Shown here: positions 1 through 10,510 of the stretch, in pieces
Layout of the letters: each line of letters opens with the position of its first letter
Numbering within the stretch: the stretch's first letter is position 1
From: Aquatica leii
Taxonomy: Eukaryota; Arthropoda; Insecta; Coleoptera; Lampyridae
DNA: 64,000 nucleotides
Assembly (NCBI GenBank): GCA_035610365.1
Contig: CM069435.1
Span: 11,769,123-11,833,122, forward strand
Direction of reading: 5' to 3'
Program-made: the position numbers and the translations under genes
The notes under the pieces: model-generated
Database searches by the model: none
What the model was told of the DNA's origin: nothing
Seen by the model: the letters and a program-made list of their open reading frames with translations, nothing else

Positions 1-1560
1 ATGCTTCTAGTAATTGAGGGTTATTATTGGACCATTTGCGTAAAGTGAATCCTTCTTTTAGCAATTTAGTGATTTCAGATTGTAACTGAATGGCCTCTTC
101 AATGTTATCCGCTCCAGACAAAACATCGTCGACATAAAAGTCTTTCATGGTGGCTTTAGATGCTTTTGGGTATGATACTTTTTCGTCTTTAGCCAATTGC
201 TGAAGAGTTTTTATTGCAAAAAATGGTCGAATACGTGATAGTCGTGAGGCAAATTTCTTGTATTGTTGTGAATTGGTCAAACCTCCACAAGATCCGGTGG
301 AATTTTTGGTCTTCTTCAGATATTTTAATTTGACGGTACATTTTCTTAATATTGGCGCTGAACGCAATTTGATGCTTTCTCCAACGTAGTAGCATGTCGG
401 AGAGTTCTTGTTGTTCGTTGATGAGTCATTGGATGAGTTGGATGATGCGTCAAATACTACTCTTAGTTTTGTAGTGGTACTTGACTCTTAAAATTGGTTG
501 ATGTGGAATGTAGTATTTTCCTTTGTCTAGTAGATAGCGTGGAACTTCTTTCATGTGGCCGAGGTTTAAATATTCTTACATAAATTCGTGGTATGAGACT
601 GCCAACTTGTTATCCTTTTGTAACCTTTTCTCGAGTTGTAGTAATCCTGCAATGGCTTTAGTTTTGAAATATCCTAATTCAGGTGCGAATTCTTCTTTCA
701 ATGCTATTTGGACTGTATAACTTCCATCGGAGTTTCTTTTAGTCGTCTCTGTGTAATGTTTTTCATATGCTGCGTCGTCTGGAGAAATGATTTTTTTCAT
801 TGACACTTCTTCGAGATTCCAAAACTTTGTTAACTATTGACTTCTTCGGTGCGGCTAATCATGCTGATAATTTCGATATCATCGTCTTGATGTTCTTTTG
901 CAATTCCTGATAATATCTAACCTAGTTCCGTCTGTTGACCCAGTAACCCATCTTTTGTTTTCTCAATGCCATGCTGAATTATTTTTCCAAATTCTTCGGC
1001 CCCCAGGATGGCATCAATTGGGCCGGGTTAGTTGTAAGTAGGATGTGCAAGAACGTAGTTGTGTAGTTGATTCGAGCTGGTGTATTCTATCTCAGAGCTT
1101 GGTAACGATTGTGTTATTCTTGACATCACCAGAAACTTGACAGGTAGTATGAAGTTGCTTGGAAAACGCGGGTGTACCTCAGCTTAAATTTTTGTGGTTG
1201 CTATTTTTGGATCTTCTGCTCCCAGACCTGTTATTTCGGCTCTTATCTTCTCTCTTGGTAGCCCCAATGATTGCGCTACTCTTTTTGTCAGGAATGATGA
1301 TTGCGATCCGGAATCAATCAGTACTCGTACATATTCCATGGTTCCTGTTGCTGATTTAATTAGTACAAGGGCAGTGGCCAAAATTGTAGTTTGGTCTTGT
1401 CTTCCAAGATGACTGGTAATAAGAGTCGCTTTTTCTTGCAAATTTTGGCTTGATATCTTGTTTGAATATTTGGAGGTTGTGTTTCCATTATATGGTTTTG
1501 AATTGGCTTGTCTTTCTTTGTGTAACATTGTATGATGCTGTTGACCGCACTGGAGGCACC
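1..1560 (-). pseudogene. BEL/Pao retrotransposon gag-pol fragment (zinc knuckle, protease, RT)
   Basis: Reading the minus strand from about 1560 down to 1, the pieces come in BEL/Pao order: a C-X2-C/HH knuckle (CLQCGQQHHTMLHKE), an aspartic protease with active site DSGSQSSF, the BEL linker (576-806, ending in LEKRLQKDNKLAVSYHEFM), the RT segment with KMYRQIKISEEDQ (near 300), and the catalytic box FYVDDVLSG (YVDD at 125-136) running off the window. The coding sequence is broken into several frames by stops and frameshifts, so it is a pseudogene. RNase H and integrase would lie left of base 1. It is diverged in sequence from the BEL copy at 29-35 kb and probably belongs to another family. The right end is placed where the env-like remnant begins. 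Confidence 0.88.
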
Positions 1561-1598
1561 GGAATTGACGAAATATACCAACGTACTGAACCGACCAA

Positions 1599-1967
1599 AT
1601 GCAAGATTCGAAAAATAGTATACATTCCATTGTATGGAAACAACTCTATATGGCCAACACCTGGATGTTTATTATCAGCAAATCCATCAAGATTGCGGTA
1701 ACATGCAGCGGGTTAAGAAAAGACGTTTTACTCAACAGTACAGGAGTCATTCAAATAACGGAGGATTGTATTATTAAGACCAAGCTAAATATATTAACAC
1801 CAAAAAGGGTGGAAACTGTTTCTGTTATCGCCAGTTATACCAAAGCGATCCCTCTTCCCCGGAATCTGATTTTGGAACATCGCAATTTCAAAGACATTCA
1901 GGAAGAAGCAGTGTTTACAGCCTCGGACAAATTGAGTAACCCAAAAGAAAAAGAAAACGCTTGCTAA
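1599..1967 (+). pseudogene. Gypsy-type (errantivirus-like) envelope remnant, C-terminal part
   Basis: An open frame of 122 codons. Its middle has the layout of the C-terminal ectodomain of Gypsy/baculovirus-F-type fusion proteins: a hydrophobic patch, a cysteine (VTCSG), a stretch ending STGVIQITEDC, then a beta-rich ILTPKR segment. Such proteins sit in the envelope membrane of errantiviruses and some Ty3/gypsy elements and mediate fusion. The furin site, fusion peptide and membrane anchor are not visible. An LTR-like sequence with TATA box follows directly, as expected for the 3' end of an env-bearing element. No matching pol is found to the left, where a minus-strand BEL fragment abuts. The call is by pattern only and could be wrong. 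Confidence 0.5.
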
Positions 1968-2455
1968 CATTTGCTATTACGCTATATTTAGACTTCCGGT
2001 AGATCAGCAAATTGCTAAGTTTGTGTTACAGTATAGTAACCTACATTTAAAATTGTATACTTAAAATTGCCGACTCCATATTTCACAACGTTTGTAAATA
2101 TTGTATATAAATAGAAGACAGTTATTAATAAAATTATCATTCAACAATAAGTTCTTTGATCGCTGACACTTGTCTTAGAATCTGGTATTGTTTAAATACT
2201 GATTACATGAGCAAGTGTCCACCAAATAAGTACGGATTCCATCACCGTGCTTACCATCATTCAACGTTAAGTTGTTTGATCACTGACACTTGCCTTAGAA
2301 TCTGTTATTGTTTAAATATTGCTTACCTAGGCAAGTGTCCAACTATTAAGTACGATACACCAACGTGCTTAATATCTTGTGATGTCGAAAATGTAGACAC
2401 CTTTTTGACACCAAAACTGCCAGAAGTTTGCTAAGTTTTGTAACCACTACAATCA
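1968..2455 (+). repeat. Probable LTR downstream of the env-like remnant
   Basis: Non-coding sequence with a TATA element (tatataaatag near 2103), an AATAAA-type signal about 25 bases later, and a duplicated hairpin sequence after it, a plausible U3-R-U5 layout. Exact ends are not resolved: no clean TG...CA pair or target duplication could be fixed. The orientation agrees with the preceding env-like frame. Confidence 0.35.
2137..2374. repeat. Tandem duplication of a 120-bp unit containing a hairpin
   Basis: Two consecutive units of exactly 120 bp (2137-2256 and 2257-2376) start with tcattcaac and share most bases. Each contains GACACTTG(T/C)C followed about 35 bases later by its inverted complement. 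In the second unit GACACTTGCC and GGCAAGTGTC form a perfect 10-bp stem. It lies within the probable LTR. Confidence 0.75.
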
Positions 2456-2735
2456 ATGGAAGTCGTCGCTATTGAAGTTAAATGACAAAATGATATAAAA
2501 TATAATTTTTATAATTATTTATCAAAAAATTACTTCAACCTATGTGATATAGGCAACATCGTCTCTGCTTAAGCAAAGAATCGCAAACTACTCCGCAAAA
2601 AAATTACGTTATAAAGAAAGCCTGTCTCGCCACTTGGGAAATAAATCACCATTTATGACAATCCCGCACAAGCGACTACTATTACCAATGACAACTTACA
2701 ACAAATGAAAAAAAAATGTCAGAATATGGAAAAAA
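2456..2735. other. AT-rich spacer, no gene seen
   Basis: Low-complexity A/T-rich sequence with runs of A. No open frame or repeat match was recognised. Confidence 0.5.
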
Positions 2736-3017
2736 ATGTTAGAAAAATTCTACAAATTCTATAAAATGGAAGAAAAGGTTTACGAAAATTCTTACATTGA
2801 AGAAAAATTATTAGAAAATACTCAGAAAATAGAAGAAAAATTGTTGGAAAATTGTAGGAGTTTAAAAGAAGAAATACGAACGAACATAAAAACCCAAACT
2901 AAAATGGTTCAAGAGGAAACTCAAGCTGATATGTTAAATCCAAAAAAAGAAACATGCGAATCTATGAATGGGAAAATAGAAGCAGTAGGAGACAGAATGA
3001 AACTGCTAGAAAAATAA
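2736..3017 (+). CDS. Short coiled-coil ORF, unidentified (possible gag N-terminus)
   Basis: A 93-codon frame very rich in Glu and Lys with heptad-like spacing and a repeated EEKLLEN motif (three near-copies), predicted by eye to form a coiled coil. Similar acidic/basic N-terminal stretches occur in gag proteins of some insect Ty3/gypsy elements, but no zinc knuckle or capsid motif follows. The next identifiable sequence is a minus-strand PLE scrap. It may be a gag relic or an A-rich chance frame; function not assigned. Confidence 0.25.
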   Translation: MLEKFYKFYKMEEKVYENSYIEEKLLENTQKIEEKLLENCRSLKEEIRTNIKTQTKMVQEETQADMLNPKKETCESMNGKIEAVGDRMKLLEK

Positions 3018-3030
3018 ATCTAATTAATTG

Positions 3031-3476
3031 TCAAGGTGAATGAAGTGTCACGAGCGAATACTTAATAATAATTGACCATTGAGAAAAAACCAGTAAGTTT
3101 AAAGTAGTACCCAAATTTTGATGGTAAAGTTTCATAGTCAACCACAAACAGTTGAAAAATGGAAGAGAGCTATTATTTTTGATTTCCATAGTAAATTTGA
3201 TATCTGGGTGTTGATTGTTTAGATGATCAAAAAACTTAAACAATTCGAGATGACCATAAGACCAAACAGAAAACGTGTCGTCAACACACCTAAAGCTTTC
3301 ATCCAGTATTCTTGTTCTATCTTGAATTGAACTTCTATACTGCTATTAATTCTACTAATCAGGATCTGTCCACATACATTATGCTTTGGATTGTTATCGA
3401 GTATTTTCCTTCGTTGTGTGGTATTTTTGCAATCAGAAAATCCCTCTGTAAAATTAATTCTCCAAATAAATCGCAT
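3031..3476 (-). pseudogene. Penelope-like element reverse transcriptase fragment
   Basis: Two overlapping minus-strand frames join, with frameshifts, into a PLE RT segment: a C-V-D-D box (LRCVDDTFSVW in the joined reading) followed by the diagnostic block FKFFDHLNNQHPDIKFTMEI and SLPFFNCL, which in PLEs precedes the GIY-YIG linker. PLE RTs prime on nicked DNA and act with a GIY-YIG endonuclease; no endonuclease remains here. Heavily decayed and unlike the PLE copy at 48.5-51 kb in detail. Confidence 0.75.
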
Positions 3477-6140
3477 AGAAAACAGTATACATTGGCTCTT
3501 TATATGTTGTTGTTGTTGACATATTTTCAGACGATCAGATAATGAGTCAATTTCTTTTTCTTGTCTTCGTGTTGCTTGCTTGAAGTCAAAAAATTGCTAT
3601 CCAAGCGTTGGTATTCCACAGGATTTACATTCCACCAAAAATCTTTTACTTCTTCGATAATGTTTCTGAATAAACCAATATCATTTTCATATTATGGTCT
3701 CGGTTTTGTTGAAGTAACTGAACTTCTAGTTTCGCCTAGATAAGAAACTTATTACGTGACCTAATTAGTAATTTTTTTAATTTCGTAATTTAACAAAAAC
3801 TACTAGTACCATACTGTAAGATAATGCGACCCTGGTGGCGTCAGTTTATGCGTCGAGCGTTACGGTTGATTTGCGTGGTTATTTCGCTTTTAACGCTCCT
3901 GCAAAAATTGTAAGTAATTTCTTGTTACTTAATTTCACGTCGCGGTTTAGCTATTATGCTTTTAGCGATTGTAATGATTAAATGAAGATTATCTTTACTC
4001 TTACTATTATCGCTACAGAATCGTTCCTGATGTGGCGGTCCCATTGCTCCATTTTGCTAATTTAAAGTAATTTTAACAAGTTCGCTGACCTCGTAGCCAA
4101 CGATCAACACTTAAGTTTTTATGTACCGAATAATCCCAAAATTAAGTTTAGCTAACCCCGACGAAACTACTGGATTACAACTACGCAATTCGGAATTCGA
4201 GCGTTTGGTCCCGCTAGGATTGACGTTTAAGATTTAAAGTATAAATACCTTAAATTACAATCTAAAAAGGATCGTATAAATTAAGAGAGATTGTTCCACC
4301 TCTGTAGTTAAATAGATCTCCGTTGTAATTGCAACACGAAAATTAAAATGGAGCAGGGTTCGTAGAGATTTATACGTTTTGCATAAAGAGAAACTTTTAA
4401 AAAATTGACATAAGGCAGATGTCGATGAAAAAAAATTCTACCCTCACCGAGCGTTGCACTCAACCTCCTACCAGCACTAAATTTAACGCAAGAATGGCGT
4501 TTAAGCACATCCAGATCTCGAGCGTATACTGCGCTGCTTACGACCATTGAGATATCTAACCTGCACACGACTACGAGTGAAAAGTTGCCTATCCGACAGT
4601 CAGAAATGCACTAAAAACGTATTTTAAGTAGTTGCAAAACGTAACTTAATTTAAAATAAAATTTTAAATTTTGTCGAAGATTTAAGCAAATTTCGGTGGT
4701 TAAAATGTAAAAACGTAAAATTTTACGTCGGCGATCAGAAATAAATAAAAAAAAAGTCAGCGTTTAATTTAGAGAAAGTAAAAAAACAACGTGTGTAGAA
4801 TGTGTTTGAAAAAACAATACAAACAGTGAAAATTTACAAAATAAATAAGAGAAGCCAACAGCCAAATATACAAATTGACATTAATAACCTACCTATAGGT
4901 AAAAATGTTTCTAAAGATAACTTAATTTATTATTTGTGTAACTGAATTGAAATTTTTTGTATTTGCAAACTAAACTCAATTTATAAACGTAGAATGAGAC
5001 TATTCATGCGGTGCAACCACAATATACAAAAGCTAGATTGAGTGACAAACACTTAGGAAATGGACATAGTAAAGTGTAGTTCTCGAACGTTTGGAGAAAC
5101 CAAAAAAATGCGGACATCTTTCTCAACAACCTTAAGAATTGTTTCCAACACACTCTTTGAATTCCGATAATGTTCGGCGGACGTGGAACCCCGCAGACAA
5201 TGTGTTCGACACGCATTCGGTAAACCCTTAACATCTCATAGAATATTTAGAAAGTTGTTTGCAAAAAAAAGACAAATTTGTGTAACTCGAACACTCGTAG
5301 CTTAGGTCCAGTTTGTATATAAAAAAACGTATATATGTAATTACAAATATCACAAAAAAATCAGTTTTTCAAATAAAATAAAGATTGGATCTGGGATTTC
5401 AAATAAAATAAAACTGGATAATTTTCTTTAGCAGTACGAACGTTTTCAGATTTGTGCACCTCTATGACCGTTAAGAGATGATATTTACTTGTAGCATTAT
5501 AAACCAAAATTACTAATGATGAGCTTTTGTTATATTATTTCCATACCACTAACGAAATAGCCTTTCTAATAATTTAAAAAAAAATCAGGATTATTATTAA
5601 AGTAATTAAATTTTTTAATTATGTTTCTATGTTTGATATGCTGACGAAGTAAATATGTAAATTAATGATAAACTAATTTGAAGCCTAATTTTACTAAAAA
5701 CTAAAAATCACGCATCGAGACTTATAAGCACAGATTACCACGTCAAAATATTTGAAATGCTGATCAATTCCCACTGTTTTCATCTTCTTATTTTAATTCG
5801 TTAAAAGTAAACGAATTTATATTTAATGTTATTGATTATTGATAAGGATCTATAAACACTCGATAAACGAAACGTTGCAGTAATCTACAAGAATTAACAA
5901 AATTGTTAGTAAATATGCTGGATCGATGCTAATTTCCTACAATGAACGATTACACTTAAAGGTTAGTAACATAAAAAATTTAGACAAAATAATAAGTAAA
6001 ACTGCTTTAAAATATCAGAAAACTTTTAAAATTACGTTTTATTAAATAAAAATTAAGTTGAAATGTTAAACTTGCGTGTAAATTTATAAAAGCATAATAT
6101 ACGAAAAACTTAGATTAGATATTCTTACCTCCAATCGCCA
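3477..6140. other. Unannotated stretch, no gene recognised
   Basis: AT-rich, with only short frames (longest 86 codons at 4308-4568, minus) that match nothing I know. 3830-4260 is somewhat less AT-rich and carries a TATA-like sequence at about 4242, so it may be an old LTR or leader for the gypsy pol that follows, but no second copy was found in the window to confirm this. Confidence 0.4.
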
Positions 6141-6149
6141 AAACCAGCT

Positions 6150-8220
6150 GGGCAAAGTTAAAGCGTTAGTTCAGTAATAATCAAGATGTGTTTGCGCTAG
6201 AGAGTGGTTCCGAAGAAAGGACTGACGTGGTAAAAAACCAAATTAATACCTGAGACGTTCGGTCCCCACGCTAACTTCCTTTGGCAAAACGAGAAGTAGC
6301 CGAAAAAGTAATTACGAATATGGAAGAGAAGGTGTGGTTGAACCTTCAAATAGTCCATGGGCGTGTGATGCCAGTATAGAAGAAGGATGGAACACGGTTT
6401 TGCGTAGACTATAGACAGCTTAACAAAATGACTAAAAAGAACAGCTACTCTTTGCAAAGGATTGGCAATACTCGAGCTAAACTGTTTGGATCCTAGTGAT
6501 TGAATTTAAAGAGTGATTACCGGCAGCTAGAATTAGAACCCAAGGACCGCTTTTACTATTGAAATTGATTTGTAGCAGTTCACTGTAATGCCCGTTGGTC
6601 TGTGTAATGCTTTTAGAACTTTCGAGCGTGTGATAGAGACCATCTTGCAAGGATTTTCTTGAAAAACGTGTCTGGTTTATCTAGACGGCGTGGTTGTAGT
6701 TGTAAGGTCGTTTGAAAAACATATGAACAACTTGAAAGAAGTGTTCCAAAAATTACGTAGGCCAAATCTAAAACTAAGCCCAAAAAATGTGCAATAACTT
6801 GACCACGTTGTATATAGAGATGCAGTAAAAAGTGACACAAACAAAGTCCAAGCAGTGCAAGCATGGCCAAAACCAATCGACAACCATCAAGCTCGCAAGT
6901 TGTGAGTTGTGCACTTATTATAGAAGATTTATAGTCCGGTTTGCCAACTTGCCAAAGCTTTGACAAAACTGATCAAAAAAAGAGCAGAATTTAAACGGAA
7001 TGAAGACTGCAATAACACTTTCCAGCAACTAAAACAAGTCCTAGCCACTTCACCAATTTAAGTTATCCAAGAGAAGATCAAAGATTTGTTTTGGATACGG
7101 ATGCAAGTAATCTGGCTATAGGTGCAGTCCTTTTACAGGTGAAAAATAGATCAAAAAATTGCATTTCCGTAATTCCTAAGATTAGGTAGCAAGATATATT
7201 GAGATATTACAAGAATATAAATTTGACAGAACACAACTAGAAGAAAAAATTGACTATCCCCGAAGTACTGCTACAATTGCCACAAGTACAAACCTGAGCA
7301 GTTGCATCGCGAACAAAAAAACGATACCAAAATAAGATTACTTCTGAACTGGAAAGCAAACGGCTAACTTGGGAAAAAATGAGTGCTTTGAGCAGAAACA
7401 TCAAAACTTACTGGGTGCAGTGAGACTCCTTCTTAAGCAAGTGAGTGTCGAAGACGCGGAAAACAAACTGCAGTTGGTAGCCCCAAAGAGCCTAGTGTCA
7501 TCTGCGTGATGATATATCAAGAGAACACTTTGGCGTGAAGTGCAAAAAAACGTCTTGAATGGTGTCGTAAGTGGGAAGTCCGAAAGTGGCAGACCGTTCC
7601 TAAAATCTGATTTGGACAATAAATAATTCTTGGTGGCGATAGATTATCTTATGAAATGGACGGAAACTTAACGCCATACCCAATCAAAAAGCAGCTATAA
7701 TCGCAGACGTTTTGATGAAAGGATTTTGATGACATAGTTAAACGGACAAATCAAACAATATAAAAACACTTAGTCAAAGTAGTGCCCGAACACCAAAAAG
7801 GCTGGGATCAGTCTATCTTTCTAATGGCACAACGATCATTTGTTCACAAAAGCACAAGCCAAACAACATCTTGTGTCATGCTTAAAATGACGACTGCCAT
7901 GCGACTTTTAATTTGAGAAAAGACCTAAAGAAGACATTGCTGAAAAAGTACTAACTCGGCAAGTTAATGAAGAGTTTGGATGAAGTACATGAGACGGTTC
8001 AGAAGAACACGCAAATTGCCAGCGACAGAACGCAGACTAGATATGACGTCAAGATACAAAACGGCGGGTTTCAACCTGGTGTGGTTATGTAACCCCAAAA
8101 AAGACGTGATTTGTCCCCACAGCTGCAGCGCCAATCGAAAAGCCCTTATCAAGTTCTGCAGCGTATCAATGACGTAGTACATCGTATCCGAAAACCACCC
8201 AGAGGCAATCCAAAAAAGTG
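6150..8220 (+). pseudogene. Ty3/gypsy pol pseudogene (RT, RNase H, integrase tail), first part
   Basis: Although no long frame survives, plus-strand translation in shifting frames gives the full Ty3/gypsy order: a VVKHQINT-like block at 6220, DGVVEPSNSPWA-like at 6330, the FCVDYRQLN-like block at 6400, MPVGLCNAF at 6590, a YLDG box at 6680, the RNase H start (FVLDTDASNLAIGAVL) near 7090, and an integrase C-terminal tail with NTQIASDRTQTRYDV, GGFQPG and QVLQRIND near 8000-8170. Dozens of stops and indels mark it as old. The reading breaks at 8220 inside the terminal motif and resumes at 9690 after a solo-LTR insertion. Confidence 0.85.
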
Positions 8221-9689
8221 TAATGTAAAATAAAAATATATAAGATTATATTAAATTATTATTAGAACAAAATTATTTTTACCACGGCAGCTGTCGGAAC
8301 ACAGACCTCTAGGTGTAAGCTTCAGTGAAACGAAAGTACACAGGTGTAAATTTTTTATAATTTATTAGTAACTATAAAATTACTACACTAACTATTTACA
8401 TTAAAGAGAAAAACAGTATTTCGGCGTCAACCACCATTAAAATGGTGGTAAATAAAACATTAAACATCTTAAAGCTAACTATTAACTGATATTAAATTCA
8501 AAAGTAATAAACGTTGCAAAGTATTGTAACGAAATTTTATTATTAAAACTACTAGTTTATTTAAACGTTTAAACTAACCGAACTAATTAAATCTAAGGAA
8601 ATATAATAAAAACACTTACAAGTAATTTATATCACTTACACGAAGATAAGATAAAGTCCGCGGATAGCTTCACACACTTGTTTACACTAAAGTCACGTAC
8701 AAGATTATTCTTGGTATATTTATCTACACACACGCGCTAACGACTTATTTATTTAAACTTGAATAATATTCTTAACACTGCTGTCTTCGCATTACGGCAA
8801 TAACTGACCTACGATTTCTTTGTTCAGTATTTATACATTGTGACAAAACGTTCCCCTATGTTCTGCGTCCTTCGGTGAACGTTCTAGAAAACCTCGCAAA
8901 GGCTTTCGAAATTGTGAACGTTTCAGTATGTATTTCGAACAGTTTTGATAATTGAATAAGACACAATTGAATTAATTTGAATTTGAGGCGTAAACATTAA
9001 CTAATAATGCAGTTAACAAATCCAAACTGACTCACCAAATCAAATGTTAGATTATTGCATATCTATTAATAGCATATTCTTCACCCAAGTGTTAGGCTTT
9101 CTTACAAAACAAAATAACATCGAAATTCTATAAAATCACAAATCAAAATATCTTAACGGAATTAAAGATGAATGTAAGTTGGAAAGTAAAAAAACTGCAG
9201 ACATAAAACCAAAAAGCATACAACCAAATAAGTATAAATCCAAAAAGCATAAATCCAAGAAAATCTTAAATTTGAATAATTAGAATAGTTTTTATTCCAC
9301 ATGAAACACTTACGTTGAGTTATCTACAACGGCCTTGAATGAATCTTTTGATACAGTATTGCGTCACATTACGAAATTACTAAAAATGTTGTTTTCAATA
9401 GAAAAATTATATCGGAGTGAAGATAAATTTACCAGTAATTAGTATGAAATAAGAAAAATGAATCTATATACGTTTTTACGCTATTATTAAGAAAATTGTC
9501 TTCTTTTCATCACATAAAACGTACCAAACCTAATGTGGTTGAAAAACGGAAGTGTCAAACAAAGGTCGATTTTCGAAAGCACTACAACGCGACGTTGTCA
9601 AACTAAATAAATTAAAATGCAGATTAGTTGCATAAAATAAGCAAATGTAAATTTTATTTTAAATGTAATGAATTCTAATGGGACGTTAC
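8221..9689 (-). mobile_element. Solo LTR (LTR-B family) inserted in the gypsy pol, 5-bp target duplication
   Basis: The insert is bounded by AAGTG at 8216-8220 and again at 9690-9694. Read on the minus strand it starts near TGTAACGTCCC and ends ...TTTACATTA, contains a TATA-type sequence (tataaatac, complement near 8826), and matches another LTR-like copy at 53.6-54.0 kb over hundreds of bases at roughly 90 percent by eye. No gag-pol lies inside, so it is a solo LTR left by recombination. Removing it and one copy of the duplication rejoins the pol motif NPK to VVHID. Confidence 0.72.
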
Positions 9690-10150
9690 AAGTGGTGCAC
9701 ATCGATAGTCTAAGCCCGTTTGCTGATCTGTTCCATACACAAAGAAATTGCGCGCTATTGCACATTGCGTGAGAGAAGATCTTGAGATGTGCAGACAAAA
9801 GCAGCAACCGAATGTCGGATCAACAGTCTTAGAATTACGAATGACTGACGCTTCCATTTCTAACTGGTCCCAAGAAATACTCACGTGCAAAGCAGTTATA
9901 CGAATATGTTTGGCGAGCATTATAAAATCTGAAAAAAAAAGAAATTGGCGATACCAACGCTTTGTTGACAGTCGTCTTCCGAATAACAGACGTTGAAGTG
10001 TTGGTCTGCAATTACCATCCAAGTAGAACATTAGTTCAGAAAAATCCATTAACTGTTACTTTTATGCTCAAGAAAGTCGCGAAAATGGTGGGAGCTGCCG
10101 CCACGTCCTTTTTTAACGGTGCCGCATCCAGCTTCCTGTTCTGAGACAGA
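9690..10150 (+). pseudogene. Ty3/gypsy pol pseudogene, C-terminal tail after the LTR insertion
   Basis: Begins with the target-duplication copy and reads VVHIDSLSPF, the typical terminal motif of gypsy integrases (VVHVDRLAPY-like), continuing the frame context broken at 8220. The rest, to about 10150, is open in places but carries no motif I recognise. It may be a C-terminal extension, a degraded env or the 3' untranslated region. Confidence 0.6.
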
Positions 10151-10159
10151 ACAGTCTTA

Positions 10160-10510
10160 TGAAGTGAAACGTATAGAAGCGTCGAGATCGTTTAAGACGA
10201 TTCGAGGTGATTACCGGAAGGGACAGAATTGTCTCGAAACAGATAAAAAAATATCAATTTTTTCTAAATAAATAAGGATTAACGCGCGCGCCAGCGAAAA
10301 TAAATACCAGGTTAGATAAACCAAAGTGCGACTTATCTGCGAACTGTGTTTATAAGTGAGTGATAGTCATATATAAACTACTTGTAAGTAGTTCTTAATT
10401 AAATATCGTTAGATTTTATTAGCATTCATTGAATGTAAACATCCTATCTAAAATCCTGTAAATACTTGTTAGTTTGAAATAAAATTTAGTTTTAAAATTC
10501 GTTACAACAA
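10160..10510 (+). repeat. Possible diverged LTR downstream of the gypsy pol
   Basis: The stretch from aaataaataagg (10265) through the GCGCGCG-containing region and a TATA-like tatataaac (about 10372) has the same order of short blocks as LTR-B (aaataaataag, TTAGCGCG, GATAAATA, cttatct), but the similarity is patchy. Its position just after pol fits a 3' LTR. Low confidence. Confidence 0.25.

Noticed and set aside
1159..1412. Plus-strand ORFs with hydrophobic content near 1.2-1.4 kb
   Set aside because: Complement of the BEL protease coding strand.
6613..6966. 117-codon minus-strand ORF in the 6.6-7.0 kb region
   Set aside because: Antisense to the gypsy RT palm; the plus strand gives clear RT motifs.
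8431..8452. Short palindrome ACCACCATT-AA-AATGGTGGT
   Set aside because: A 9-bp stem inside LTR-B; too common in AT-rich DNA to claim a terminator or regulatory role.
9675..10049. 124-codon minus-strand ORF
   Set aside because: Overlaps the plus-strand gypsy tail and the LTR boundary; no motif.
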